DNA from: Streptomyces chattanoogensis
Lineage (GTDB): Bacteria > Actinomycetota > Actinomycetes > Streptomycetales > Streptomycetaceae
NCBI RefSeq assembly: GCF_001294335.1
Contig: NZ_LGKG01000164.1
Coordinates: forward strand, 26,120 to 90,119
Reading direction: 5' to 3'
Length of the DNA stretch: 64,000 nt
Positions 9,101 through 17,672 of the stretch are shown one piece after another. The notes beneath the pieces are model-generated. The model was not told the origin of the DNA. It made no database searches and saw nothing but the letters and a program-made list of their open reading frames with translations. The position numbers and the translations under genes are program-made. How positions within the stretch are numbered: the first letter of the stretch is position 1; every line of letters starts with the position of its first letter.

Positions 9101-12100
9101 CGGTGAAGGTGTAGCGCAGCCGGTCCGCCGGGCTCGGCCCGGTCGTGGCGCTGTCGTGCTGAGGGCCGAACGGGAGCCCCTGCGGGCCGGCGCGGAAACC
9201 GGGGGTCTCCGTGATGCCGCTGCTCAGCAGCGAGTAGAGCTGTCGCAGGGTCGCCTCCGCGAACGCCGCCCGCTGCGCCTCGGTCGGGCTTTCCGGCAGC
9301 TCCGGGGGCGTGGGCGCAGCGGCCCGGGTGACCTCGATGCCCGCGTTGCCCCGGCCGAGGGCGGGCCGGACGGCGCGTTCCTCGGTGTCCACCCGCAGGG
9401 CCGTCCCCGCCGGGAACAGCCCGGACACCTCTCGGGCGGCATCCCCGAGGGCGTCGTACGACAGGCCGTAATACTGCCGCAGGGATGCGAACGTCGCCCC
9501 GGCGCCGTGCTCCCTGCCCGAGCCGGTGACGTGCACGAACCGGGGAACGCGCAGGACGGTACCGGCCGGCGGCGGTTCCGCCGTGCCCGGGTTGGCCTGC
9601 TTGAGGGCCTGCACGGTCACCGGGTGCTTCGCGCCGCGTGACCAGCGGTCGGCCACGGCCTGCCAGACGTCCGGCGTGCCGGCCTCGGCCGGTGTCACCT
9701 GGTGCCAGGCGCCCCCGATCCCGATCTCCCGGCCGGCCGTGAGCGGCCGGTCGGCGTTGCGGCGCGCCGTGGTGCCCGGATCGCAGCCGTAGAGAGCGGC
9801 GAGGGCGGCGAGCGTGGTGTTCCCCTCCACCGGGGCGGACATCAGGTCCTTCGGTGCGGGCTGTGCGGCGAAGGTGAGGGTGGCAGAGCCAGGGGTAACG
9901 GGGTCGGCCGTCACCAGCGCGTTGACGTAGTGCGGCAGGGATCCGGCACCGGGTTGCCCCTTCGTCCGGTCGTAGGTGATCACCAGGGTGAGGTCGGCCG
10001 TTCCGGAGGCGTCGAACAGCGCGTCGGGCAGCCCCCGGTCCTCGCCCGGGACGTGGTAGTGCAGGTAGTAGCCGCCCTTGCGGACGGTGGACTGCTCCCA
10101 CAGCAGCCGGACCACCTCACCGGGCGGATTGGCGATGCCGCGGGGCGGCTGCGGGGTCGCCTTCGCCTCGGCCGGGACGGCGGAGGCGAAGGCGGGCGGC
10201 GCGGATTCGGTGGACAGATTGGTCCGGGTGAGGAACGCCAGCAGGCTCGCGCTCGCGGTGCCGGCGAGACCGCGCGTGCCGTGCGCGAGGGCCGGGTGCA
10301 GCAGGAACTGACCGGTGATCAGCTCCTCGCCGCCGCCGTCCAGGGCGGTGAGCAGCCGTTCCAGCAGGACGGCGTCGGCGGGGCTCGGACCCAGGATCTC
10401 GTAGGTGAACGGGGCGAGCGGTGGCGGCACCGATGTGGCGGCATCCGGCGGGGTCACATCGCTGGCGTGCGGCTTGCGAGGGGCCTGGTCGTCGTGTTGT
10501 GCAAGCCGGCGGACACGGAAGGAGACCCGGGTGGCGTAGGTGTAGTGGCTGACGGGGGTGAGCAGCGGCTCCGGCGCCCCGTGGGGGTGGGTGACCAACT
10601 CCGGGACGAACTCCGGCAGATAGGGCTGGGCCTGCCTGGGGGTGAACCGGCCGGCAAGCGCCGTGGCCCGGTCCTCGATGTGGTGGAGAAGCGCGTCCGG
10701 CAGGTCCCACAGGGCGGGCCGCAGCCCCGGACCGGTGGGGGGTGTGCCGCCGGGGGGCGTGACGACCTTGGCGACCTCGTCCAGGCCGGAGGTGGTCCAC
10801 GGGGTGGCGGCCCGCGCGGGGTAGCGCCGCCCGGCGGTGAGCGTGCCGGGGAGCGCGGAGAGGCGGGCTTGCGGGTCGAAGGTGTGGGAACTCAGCCAGG
10901 TCAGGACGGTGGAGAGCTCCCGGGCCGCCTTGTCCAGGGTGAGGGTCACGGATGCGCCGGATGGCGATCCGTTGCACCTCAGCCAGGAGACCGTGCCCCG
11001 GTTCAAGGTGATCCGGAAGGTGGGGTCGGCCGGCAGCGCGGGCGTGGGAACCTGCTGTCCGGCCAGCTGGTAGAGCCCGTACTCGTCCTGGCCCGTGGGG
11101 TAGAGGAAGTCGGCGGACGGTTTGAGGCCGGGCTGTTCCTTGGCGGGCAGCCGCATCCCGTGGAGGTGGAAGCGGGCGGCCATCCCGGCGATGTCCCGCA
11201 GTCGGCCCTTGCCGGTCAGTGCCTGCCAGACATCGCCGAAGGCCAGGGTGGTGAGGCGGGGCAGCGGCAGGGAGTCGCCGGCGAACGCGAGGACGTCGGT
11301 CCCTGCCTCGGCCACCACGACCGCGGTGGTGCCGAGGCTGCGGGCGATGCCGCGCAGGGTGTCGCCCTGCGCCGTCGTGTAGCCGATGCCGGGCAGGGTC
11401 AGTGCGGTACCGGGTGTCAGCAGGCCGTGCTGGGCTTGCGTGCCCGCGTCGGCGGCGAGCTGCGCGACGGTGATGCCGAGCCGGTCCGCGACCCGGGTGA
11501 AGGAGTCACCCGGCTCGGTGATGACCGGGCCTGCGGCGCCGACCGTGACGCGCTGCCCCGGCGCCACCAGGCCGTGCACATCCTTGCTCGCCTCGATCAG
11601 GGACGCGGGCCCGACCGTCCACCGGGGGGAGCCGGTCCGGTCGCTGTAGCGCTTGGCCACCGCGGTGACGGTCTCGTCGCGCTGGACGGTGCCCGCCAGC
11701 CCGTTCACGGTGACGGTACGCCCCGGCTCCAGTGGGTGGTCCGCGGCGGCCGCGGCGACCGAGGCCGGAGTGAGTGCGTTCCCCCGCTCGTTGGCCCAAG
11801 TGCAGGCCGCCGACGGCGACCGGTGCCCGTCCGAGAGCGGATACCGGCAGTCGGTGAAGGCGTCGTCGGCGGCCTGGAGGAGTTGCCGGGCGACCAGGGT
11901 GAACCAGTCCTGGAAGACGAACTGGGCGAACGACTCGTCCGGGTCCTCTGCCGTCCCGGCGTTCCCGGTGCTGTCCCCGGCGGGCTCCTTCCCGGCGTAC
12001 TCCTGCTCGACGAGGGCGGCGAGCTGCCGGAAGTGCCGGGCCAGTGCGGTGCGGTAGGCACCGTTGAGGGTGACGTAGGTGGCCGGAGTGACCGTCTTGG

Positions 12101-15100
12101 TCCTGCCGGAGCCGAGGACCTGGCCGGGGTCGGGGAAGGTGGCCGTCAGCCCCGGGAAGGCCGGGAACAGGGTGCTGCCGGCCTTCAGGGCCGTGTTGCC
12201 GTCCCCGTCGGTGGGGGCCGGTGACAGATCGGCCGCGAAGCCGGGCTCCAGCAGGAGGTTCTCCAACCGTTCCCGGGTCAGCGGGGTGTCGGCCGGATCG
12301 GCCAGCTGCGCGGCGACCGACCGCAGCAGCGTGTCCGTCACCCTGGTTCCCGTCATGGCGTCCGGGTCCATCTCGGTGCCGGTCCCGTTGGTGTACGCGT
12401 CCACGACCCAGGCCAGCAGGGTGTGGCACAGGGCCTCGAAGGACGTCGTCCGGCCCCTGCTCTGCGAGGAGGGCACGTCGGTCACCAGGAACCACACGAA
12501 CGCGCCCTGTGCGGGCTTGCCGCCCGCCGGGCCGGCCACGGTGAACTGGGCGGCCGGGTGCAGTTTCAGAGCGGGGTTGTCACCGGACCGCTTGACGCGC
12601 TTCCACACGGGCCCGGTGACCGGGGCCGCCATGGTCAGCGACACCGTCCTCGCGTCCGCCGCGGTCACCGCCTGCGGGCGTTCCCAGGGCGGAACCCCGG
12701 CGGCGGTCTTGATCGTGAGGTCGGCGGTGACCGTGGTGGAGAAGGAGAAACTGAGGCTGATGCTGAACAGCCCGAGGCTGATCCGTACCGACAGCCGGAC
12801 GTTCACCGACGCCGAAGCGGAGAGCTGGATGTCGGCGAAGGACTGGTAGACGATCTTCGCATCCAGCCGCACGGTGAGGTCGCACGTCGCCTTGACGACG
12901 GCGAAGTCCACCGAACCGTACAGCCTGCCCAGGAGGCCGAAGGTCCCTTCCACCCGGAAGTAGTAGTCGCTCTGCAGGGCACCTCCGGCGCTCGGCGCCG
13001 GCAGCGCCCCGGTCTCGCCGGACTTGACGGCCGGGGGGTGCCAGCCGGCGATGACGCCTTCCACGATGCCGAACACCGTGACGCTGAACCCCGCCTTGAA
13101 GATGCCCTTGTCGATGGTGTGCCCCACCCCGGCCTGGAGCCCCACCCCGAAAACGAACGCCGGACCGAACGCCCCGTAGCGGGGCACCGGCAGATGTGCC
13201 TCGGAGCCGATGCTCAGCTTGCCGAAGTAGAGTCCCGCCGAACCGATCACCGGGATGCCGCCGATCACCGCCTGCAGGGTGAACGACCGCGAGAAGTCCA
13301 CGCGGTACGGGAAGCCCAGGTCGATCAGGAAATCGCCGTTGGTGTAGATCCGCACGCCGATTGCCGGCAGGGTGACCGAGAACGCCCCCAGGTCGAAGGT
13401 GCGCAGCGCCGCGGGGAAGGTGAACTCCGCCTGGTAGACGCCGACATCGTCGGTGACCTTCTTGTAGAGCACATCGAGCGCGAGTCCGGCGAGCACCTTC
13501 GCCTTCTCGCCGTTCAGCTCCAGCCGCAGCCCGTACAGATGCGGATCGTTGAAGACCAGACGGCAGTCGACGGTCCACTGCCCGGCGGCCTGCAGCAGGC
13601 CGAAGTGCGCGGCCACCAGCCAGTTGCTGCTCGGGTCGTAGCGTGGCTGGAGCGGGGCGGTGCTCTTCGGGTCCACCGGGAGCTGCCCCTGCCCCGAATC
13701 CGGGATGCCCGTCGGGTGCTCCGGCGTGCCCTCCAGCGCGTCGACGATGTCCTTCGTGGTGGTCATGGTGGCCGCGTTGACGGCCACCCGCTGGCCGATC
13801 ATCAGCAGCCACAGGTCGAAGTAGGACGCGCCCTGCGCGGTGGTGGCCGGCATGCGGGTCACGTCCTGGCCCTTGGAGGGGTCGAGCAGCGGCGAGCCCT
13901 CCAGACCGCCGATCGTCGTCGATCCGTCGATGGCGAGCGTGACCTTCGCGTCGGATCCCTCGCCCCGCCGGAACGTCAGGCCCTTGACCGTCACCACTCC
14001 GACGCTGATCGGCCGGGACAGCGTGTACGTCGCCTCGAAGCGCGGTTTCCCGGGTTGCGCCTTGATCCGGATCGTCAGCCCGAGCCCGTCCAGCGGGATG
14101 CTGTTGAGGAAGTCCCACGGCTGGTCGAGGGTGAAATAGGGGTTGTTCACGGTGCGTACCAGCGACTGCAGCAGCCGGCCCACCGACCAGCCGGTGAGGT
14201 TGAGGGTGAGGGTGCCGTCGGTGAGGTCATAGGCGCCGCGGATGCCCTCCCACTGGACCCAGACCACCGTGCTGCTGCCGGTCCCGCTGCCGCCGGGGTC
14301 GGCCGACGCCGGCCCGAAGCGGTAGCCGGCTGCCACCTCGGCACCGATCTCCTTCAGGTACAGGTCACCGACGATCTGCCCGGCGAACCGCGAACCGGCC
14401 TCCCGCGCCGCGTCGTAGTCCAGCCCCACCTGCGCCCTGGCGGTGCCGATATGGGGAATCGACCAGGACATCGCGGCGGCGACGGAGTACGTGGACCGAC
14501 CGCTGCCCGGCGGGATGACCGCACCGACCCCGAGCTGATCGATCTGCAGGCCGGCCAGGAAGTCCGGCAGCCGGTACTCGGGGAAGAACTGCCCGACCAG
14601 ATGGTCCAGGGCCAGCGGCCGGTCGAGTGCCGCGTTCAGCTGCCACACGGCGGGCGTGACGGTGCTGTCGTAACCGATGTCCACCAACGCGTTCACCGGC
14701 CCGATGGCGAGCCCGCCGGACACCCCCACCACGTACGCGGTCCGGCCTCCCGTGGCGCCCTTCGCCGGCCGGAGCGCGGTCAGCGACACCTCCATGTCCC
14801 GCACCGTGAGCAGCGGTTTACCGCCCTCATGGAGGAACGCCACGTCCGCGTCCACGACAAAGCCGAACGCATAGCGCCGCTCGGCCGGATACAGGCCCAG
14901 CCGTACGTCCGACATGTCCAGCGCCACGCCCTTGGGGAGCCGCACCGTGCCGGAGGTCAGCTCCTGGAGCAGGGTGCCGAAGGACACGGTGCCTGCGTAG
15001 CGCGCGTCGACGGACAGGTCCGACCCGATCGAGAGCACGAACTGCCGGGTGAACACCTGGGGCCACAAGGTGACATACGCGGTGAGCGTCACCGAACTCG

Positions 15101-16295
15101 CCGACGTGGCCGGCTTCAGCGGTGTGGTCACCGTCCAGTACAGGTCGAAGCCGTCCACCGCCAGGTTTTCCCCGGCGTCCAGGCCGGGGAAGAGCGGGAC
15201 ACTGCCGCTGCCCCGGGTGGACAGCAGCACGCCCGCCTGCGTCAGTGACGGCTTCCCCGAGGGGGCCTCGCCGAGCATGCCCAGCAGAACCAGCTGCCGC
15301 AGGCCGACCGAGGACAGCAGTCGCTGGAGAGGCTCCGGCACCTCGGTGAGGAACGACCGGCCGCTCGGGCCGCGGATCAGTGCGATGGCGTCGCCCGGTG
15401 TCATCGGGGCGCCCTCGGCGGTCAGTTCGAAGTGGAACGTCGGCACCCCGCTGTCGGACACCGAGCCCAGCAGGTCGTACGCGCCCCGCTTGCCCCCGAG
15501 ATCGAGGCGCAGCCGCAGCCCGAGCCAGGGGAGCCGGTCCTCGCCGGCCGCCTTGCTGCTGCCGTCCGTGGTGCGCAGCCCGATCGCCGGTGCCGACGCG
15601 TCGACCAGCAGGATCTTGAGGTTCTGCTCGGGCAGAGGCGCCGCGAGATCCAGCACGGGGTACAGCACCGGATTCTTCCCCGGCTGCTCACCCGTCACCG
15701 CCGTCACCTTGTCGAGCTGAACGGGCCCGCTGAGACGGTAGGAGGTGCCCGGATCCCACTGGATGTCGAAATTGCGCAGCAGGTTCTTCAGCTGTGCGGG
15801 CACCTTGACCAGGGCTGCGAAATTCTGCCCGGCCCGAAGATCGAGCGGTTTCTCCTGCCATGTGCGCCGGCACGGCCGGGTGGTGAAGAGAAATGCGGGG
15901 GCAGCGAGCGGGAGACGATCGAAAGGGGGCCCGGTCATCGCCGTGAAAGACGAGGCGAACGACCAGCCGGTGAGGGCGGTTTCGATCAGCACCTCGACCG
16001 ATGTGCGGCTCCCCCGCTCGAAGACGAGCGTGACCTGGGATTTGGTCGCGTCGTAACCGAGAAAAGACAATTGCACGCCCGAGACCGTGAGCACGCTGCC
16101 GTCGACCTGCACCTGCTTGCCGGAGGTGAACTGCAGCGTGAGTCCGCCCGCCCCCTTCAGCCGGAATGCCTTCGCCAATTCCGCGTCCAAACCGTCCGGC
16201 GGAGTCGCTCCGGCGGCTCTGAGGTACTGGGCGTTGAACTGCACGCTGCCGGTCGCCTGGCGGAAGGCATCGGCCAGTGAGTCGATCTCGGTCAC
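6111..16295 (-). CDS. Giant 3394-residue protein with LysM-like repeats and beta-rich blocks, function unknown
   Basis: One uninterrupted 10.2-kb reading frame starting at GTG 16295 behind GGAAAGG. No signal peptide or classical transmembrane helix is apparent. From about residue 930 to 1210 the sequence is a dense series of amphipathic beta strands rich in G, S and F (for example RISLGLFSISLSFSFSTTVT), suggesting a large beta-sheet or barrel-like body. Two clusters of LysM-like units follow, about 1530-1680 (for example PGDSFTRVADRLGITVAQL and QGDTLRGIARSLGTTAVVV) and about 2150-2300. LysM modules commonly bind peptidoglycan or chitin. The rest is unrecognised; the strand-rich part may belong to DUF6603-type proteins, but that is only an impression. 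It is the last gene of a four-gene operon, 15 bp after the nuclease-fold gene. Confidence 0.85.
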   Translation of the reverse strand: MTEIDSLADAFRQATGSVQFNAQYLRAAGATPPDGLDAELAKAFRLKGAGGLTLQFTSGKQVQVDGSVLTVSGVQLSFLGYDATKSQVTLVFERGSRTSVEVLIETALTGWSFASSFTAMTGPPFDRLPLAAPAFLFTTRPCRRTWQEKPLDLRAGQNFAALVKVPAQLKNLLRNFDIQWDPGTSYRLSGPVQLDKVTAVTGEQPGKNPVLYPVLDLAAPLPEQNLKILLVDASAPAIGLRTTDGSSKAAGEDRLPWLGLRLRLDLGGKRGAYDLLGSVSDSGVPTFHFELTAEGAPMTPGDAIALIRGPSGRSFLTEVPEPLQRLLSSVGLRQLVLLGMLGEAPSGKPSLTQAGVLLSTRGSGSVPLFPGLDAGENLAVDGFDLYWTVTTPLKPATSASSVTLTAYVTLWPQVFTRQFVLSIGSDLSVDARYAGTVSFGTLLQELTSGTVRLPKGVALDMSDVRLGLYPAERRYAFGFVVDADVAFLHEGGKPLLTVRDMEVSLTALRPAKGATGGRTAYVVGVSGGLAIGPVNALVDIGYDSTVTPAVWQLNAALDRPLALDHLVGQFFPEYRLPDFLAGLQIDQLGVGAVIPPGSGRSTYSVAAAMSWSIPHIGTARAQVGLDYDAAREAGSRFAGQIVGDLYLKEIGAEVAAGYRFGPASADPGGSGTGSSTVVWVQWEGIRGAYDLTDGTLTLNLTGWSVGRLLQSLVRTVNNPYFTLDQPWDFLNSIPLDGLGLTIRIKAQPGKPRFEATYTLSRPISVGVVTVKGLTFRRGEGSDAKVTLAIDGSTTIGGLEGSPLLDPSKGQDVTRMPATTAQGASYFDLWLLMIGQRVAVNAATMTTTKDIVDALEGTPEHPTGIPDSGQGQLPVDPKSTAPLQPRYDPSSNWLVAAHFGLLQAAGQWTVDCRLVFNDPHLYGLRLELNGEKAKVLAGLALDVLYKKVTDDVGVYQAEFTFPAALRTFDLGAFSVTLPAIGVRIYTNGDFLIDLGFPYRVDFSRSFTLQAVIGGIPVIGSAGLYFGKLSIGSEAHLPVPRYGAFGPAFVFGVGLQAGVGHTIDKGIFKAGFSVTVFGIVEGVIAGWHPPAVKSGETGALPAPSAGGALQSDYYFRVEGTFGLLGRLYGSVDFAVVKATCDLTVRLDAKIVYQSFADIQLSASASVNVRLSVRISLGLFSISLSFSFSTTVTADLTIKTAAGVPPWERPQAVTAADARTVSLTMAAPVTGPVWKRVKRSGDNPALKLHPAAQFTVAGPAGGKPAQGAFVWFLVTDVPSSQSRGRTTSFEALCHTLLAWVVDAYTNGTGTEMDPDAMTGTRVTDTLLRSVAAQLADPADTPLTRERLENLLLEPGFAADLSPAPTDGDGNTALKAGSTLFPAFPGLTATFPDPGQVLGSGRTKTVTPATYVTLNGAYRTALARHFRQLAALVEQEYAGKEPAGDSTGNAGTAEDPDESFAQFVFQDWFTLVARQLLQAADDAFTDCRYPLSDGHRSPSAACTWANERGNALTPASVAAAAADHPLEPGRTVTVNGLAGTVQRDETVTAVAKRYSDRTGSPRWTVGPASLIEASKDVHGLVAPGQRVTVGAAGPVITEPGDSFTRVADRLGITVAQLAADAGTQAQHGLLTPGTALTLPGIGYTTAQGDTLRGIARSLGTTAVVVAEAGTDVLAFAGDSLPLPRLTTLAFGDVWQALTGKGRLRDIAGMAARFHLHGMRLPAKEQPGLKPSADFLYPTGQDEYGLYQLAGQQVPTPALPADPTFRITLNRGTVSWLRCNGSPSGASVTLTLDKAARELSTVLTWLSSHTFDPQARLSALPGTLTAGRRYPARAATPWTTSGLDEVAKVVTPPGGTPPTGPGLRPALWDLPDALLHHIEDRATALAGRFTPRQAQPYLPEFVPELVTHPHGAPEPLLTPVSHYTYATRVSFRVRRLAQHDDQAPRKPHASDVTPPDAATSVPPPLAPFTYEILGPSPADAVLLERLLTALDGGGEELITGQFLLHPALAHGTRGLAGTASASLLAFLTRTNLSTESAPPAFASAVPAEAKATPQPPRGIANPPGEVVRLLWEQSTVRKGGYYLHYHVPGEDRGLPDALFDASGTADLTLVITYDRTKGQPGAGSLPHYVNALVTADPVTPGSATLTFAAQPAPKDLMSAPVEGNTTLAALAALYGCDPGTTARRNADRPLTAGREIGIGGAWHQVTPAEAGTPDVWQAVADRWSRGAKHPVTVQALKQANPGTAEPPPAGTVLRVPRFVHVTGSGREHGAGATFASLRQYYGLSYDALGDAAREVSGLFPAGTALRVDTEERAVRPALGRGNAGIEVTRAAAPTPPELPESPTEAQRAAFAEATLRQLYSLLSSGITETPGFRAGPQGLPFGPQHDSATTGPSPADRLRYTFTAGLTAFAKVNPAPAPGDPQLPARSANPYAGVGTLTQFGTRWLDIFGNTLAAGTHVRPVDEIPLPVQYTDALIGLSQWPHVHTAYTYRAGANGPELSVSLELQTEAYAGGREAAVKDLRAFRLLYFQLVQNYDGAAVPEVSGYAVGFRVLSSLLKDPGTALSTAQADTVRKFVADCLVHVSHRAAGTSATGRPSVTLSFPVPPDALREDEIIPLKVGFELTRQSALADPALRVSGALTDHTEIAPHVARHSDLRIFAEDFEKAFTTATSVLRLGTSSATPGKDSERDRTLWAVRLARPGSPEAGLGCDLPSGSAAAFFAPKPLATALCDLTAEVSRYETGKGLRPGQKKTLTLRGADPNVWARQALAAVDALLAPTFTSPAFVLDRLAGIDHPERDGLLGRILGHKKKLAGAIAASVLPVSPGAPFDTSGAARTAAGEKLHEALLDHLAAAYSVTCVAVLKADHARAHGLPPGVAAPPRFYGQPMAAPPHGEEASTDTAKSYALSSAKVPLRGPGEHTSTSYLAFLFESKSLTEHASVPLDVTYEITHLEHDIRDVPGIDGYRDARWITFVSGAVTKALGTVTFPVVLRALPQPPSITAQSGRPAAKPGTPDKLPLWTYALGYSYRSAAQDWLDATVRFGGSTAAQEAEAPEDVDTPLRAALADFVTSHPAIAADLDRHLRPVGARSKPNDTDVLTARAALQAFETLLGAVATAYERWASPPATPPAQPSAAAPEDTSETVQVWLRLAEETDGRARMDLRCAAGVTPPAVLLGAEYEPVATDPPQGVQRSWHYRRRGTPGTYLRYAAAPAECALEFGPRDIFRDQEASGQLHVERNADVVEPEFRFSTPEVRAAAPVVPLLFHAAYRFGTQGRPARLQDHLDGFFKALFTGADGRRLTAKMTAAYAYAVAPAPGLPLTILPIALLPLTSIDASPTADATWSRKLTDAVEEFVRTQKPRRDGTSRIILGLDLFGAGQQMPLLTIRDLWIPTTELTFPA

Positions 16296-16310
16296 GGTCG
16301 GGCCTTTCCG

Positions 16311-17672
16311 CTATACCTCGATGACGATGGGCAGGTGGTCGCTGATGCTCCGGACGCGTGCCTCGTAGGACTTCCTGAACACGTCCTCTTCCGTGCCCAC
16401 CGGGGGCTTGGGGTCCTCGGGAGCCTGATCTCCGCTCGGGGGCGGCAACTCGACCAGCCGCCCCATCGTGAAATGTCCGGTCGGTAGTTGGCCGTTGTTC
16501 TTGAACGGCCGGTACGGCGAACCGGCGACCGCGTTGACGATGCTCGGACCGTTGGCCCCTGGATTCGGCTTCGCATTCGCACCGTGGGCGGTGAATGCGT
16601 TGTCCAGGGCGGTGACCATCTTGTTCGTCTTCTGCATGGGCTTGCGGTCGATGTAGCGGAAGCCCGGGTAAGGCGATTCCTCTTGGTTTCCGGGCCCCCA
16701 CGTCGCCTTGTCCTTGCCACGGATGATCGTGACGAAGTAGTCGCGGGAACCGTCCTTCTGATTGAGCTGACCCAGGTGGGAAGACGGATCGAGGGCAAGC
16801 TCGTACTTCTGGCTTCCCGGGGACGAGGGGGTGATAAGGGCGTGATAGCCCCCCTGTTTGTCGGGAAGGTCATCGATCGAGTCGAGATTGAAGTCGCCGA
16901 TGAGGACTCTGGCTTCCGATGCGACGACGGGGGTGGCGACGTCCTTGAGCCCGGCGAGTCTTCTGAGGTAGTCCTGCTGGTCGCCGCTTGCCGGTCCGTG
17001 CACCCCGATGATATTCAGCTCGCGGGTGACCTGGTCGTTCTCGACCTCCACGAAACGCGCCCGGTACGGGTCTCGTACGGCGTCCGAGGGCTTGATCTTG
17101 TTCTTCTGATAGCTGGCGCGCAGCCCGAGACTGGTCTGCGGGGCCGCCGAGTTCTCGTACTCTGGTGGGTTCGCGATGCCTCTGACCTGCTGAAGATATG
17201 TGGTCACGCACGGGTCGAGTTTCCTCTCCCCCACCACCTTGCGGGCATAATTCTTACCGAAGGACACATCCTTCTGAGGGCGCCCCGGAGGAGGGGAATC
17301 TCCCGGCTTGTTCCCCTGCGAGAATTTCGGTCCGGTGAAGAACCGCTTCCGACCGCTGGGGTCCAGTGCCAGGTAGAGCATGGCGACCCCGCCGTTTCCG
17401 CCGCAGTTGAACGGGGGGATGAGTCGCCAGTTGGAGTCTTCCTTCGCCAACTTCGCCTGGAGGTCGAGGCAGGCCGCGTGGTTGTCGATCAGCTGGCCGT
17501 TTTTTGTCCCGGCAATTTCGACCAGGACAATGATGTGGGGCTGAACAGCCTTGATGACGCCCAGTACGTAGGCCTGGTACTCGTTCCTCATGTGCTTGGG
17601 GGTACTGGTCCCCGGGCTGTTTTCGCCGAAGTTCTCGATGTTCCAGCTCAGAATCCGCGTCGGTGCCGTCAC
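16311..17672 (-). CDS. Endonuclease/exonuclease/phosphatase-fold protein
   Basis: A 453-residue protein of the DNase I-like metal-dependent phosphoesterase superfamily. The key motifs are in order: RILSWNIENFG at the N-terminus, a metal-binding glutamate in IVLVEIAG, LNIIGVHGPASG, VLIGDFNLDSIDD, and a C-terminal SDHLPIVIEV with the catalytic SDH. It starts at GTG 17672, overlapping the stop of the upstream 1165-aa gene as GTGA, so translation is coupled. No signal peptide is seen. Family members cleave DNA, RNA, phosphoinositides or sphingolipids; the substrate here is open. Sandwiched between two very large unknown proteins in one operon, it may be the enzymatic component of the system. An insert of about 100 residues between the second and third motifs is longer than usual. 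Confidence 0.85.
   Translation of the reverse strand: MTAPTRILSWNIENFGENSPGTSTPKHMRNEYQAYVLGVIKAVQPHIIVLVEIAGTKNGQLIDNHAACLDLQAKLAKEDSNWRLIPPFNCGGNGGVAMLYLALDPSGRKRFFTGPKFSQGNKPGDSPPPGRPQKDVSFGKNYARKVVGERKLDPCVTTYLQQVRGIANPPEYENSAAPQTSLGLRASYQKNKIKPSDAVRDPYRARFVEVENDQVTRELNIIGVHGPASGDQQDYLRRLAGLKDVATPVVASEARVLIGDFNLDSIDDLPDKQGGYHALITPSSPGSQKYELALDPSSHLGQLNQKDGSRDYFVTIIRGKDKATWGPGNQEESPYPGFRYIDRKPMQKTNKMVTALDNAFTAHGANAKPNPGANGPSIVNAVAGSPYRPFKNNGQLPTGHFTMGRLVELPPPSGDQAPEDPKPPVGTEEDVFRKSYEARVRSISDHLPIVIEV

Noticed and set aside
9702..12224. An 840-residue plus-strand frame opposite the giant gene
   Set aside because: It is glycine/arginine-rich antisense read-through typical of high-GC DNA, without motifs or a ribosome site.
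12423..15248. A 941-residue plus-strand frame opposite the giant gene
   Set aside because: Mirror of the minus-strand codon bias; composition (H, R, G, D, V) is that of an antisense shadow.
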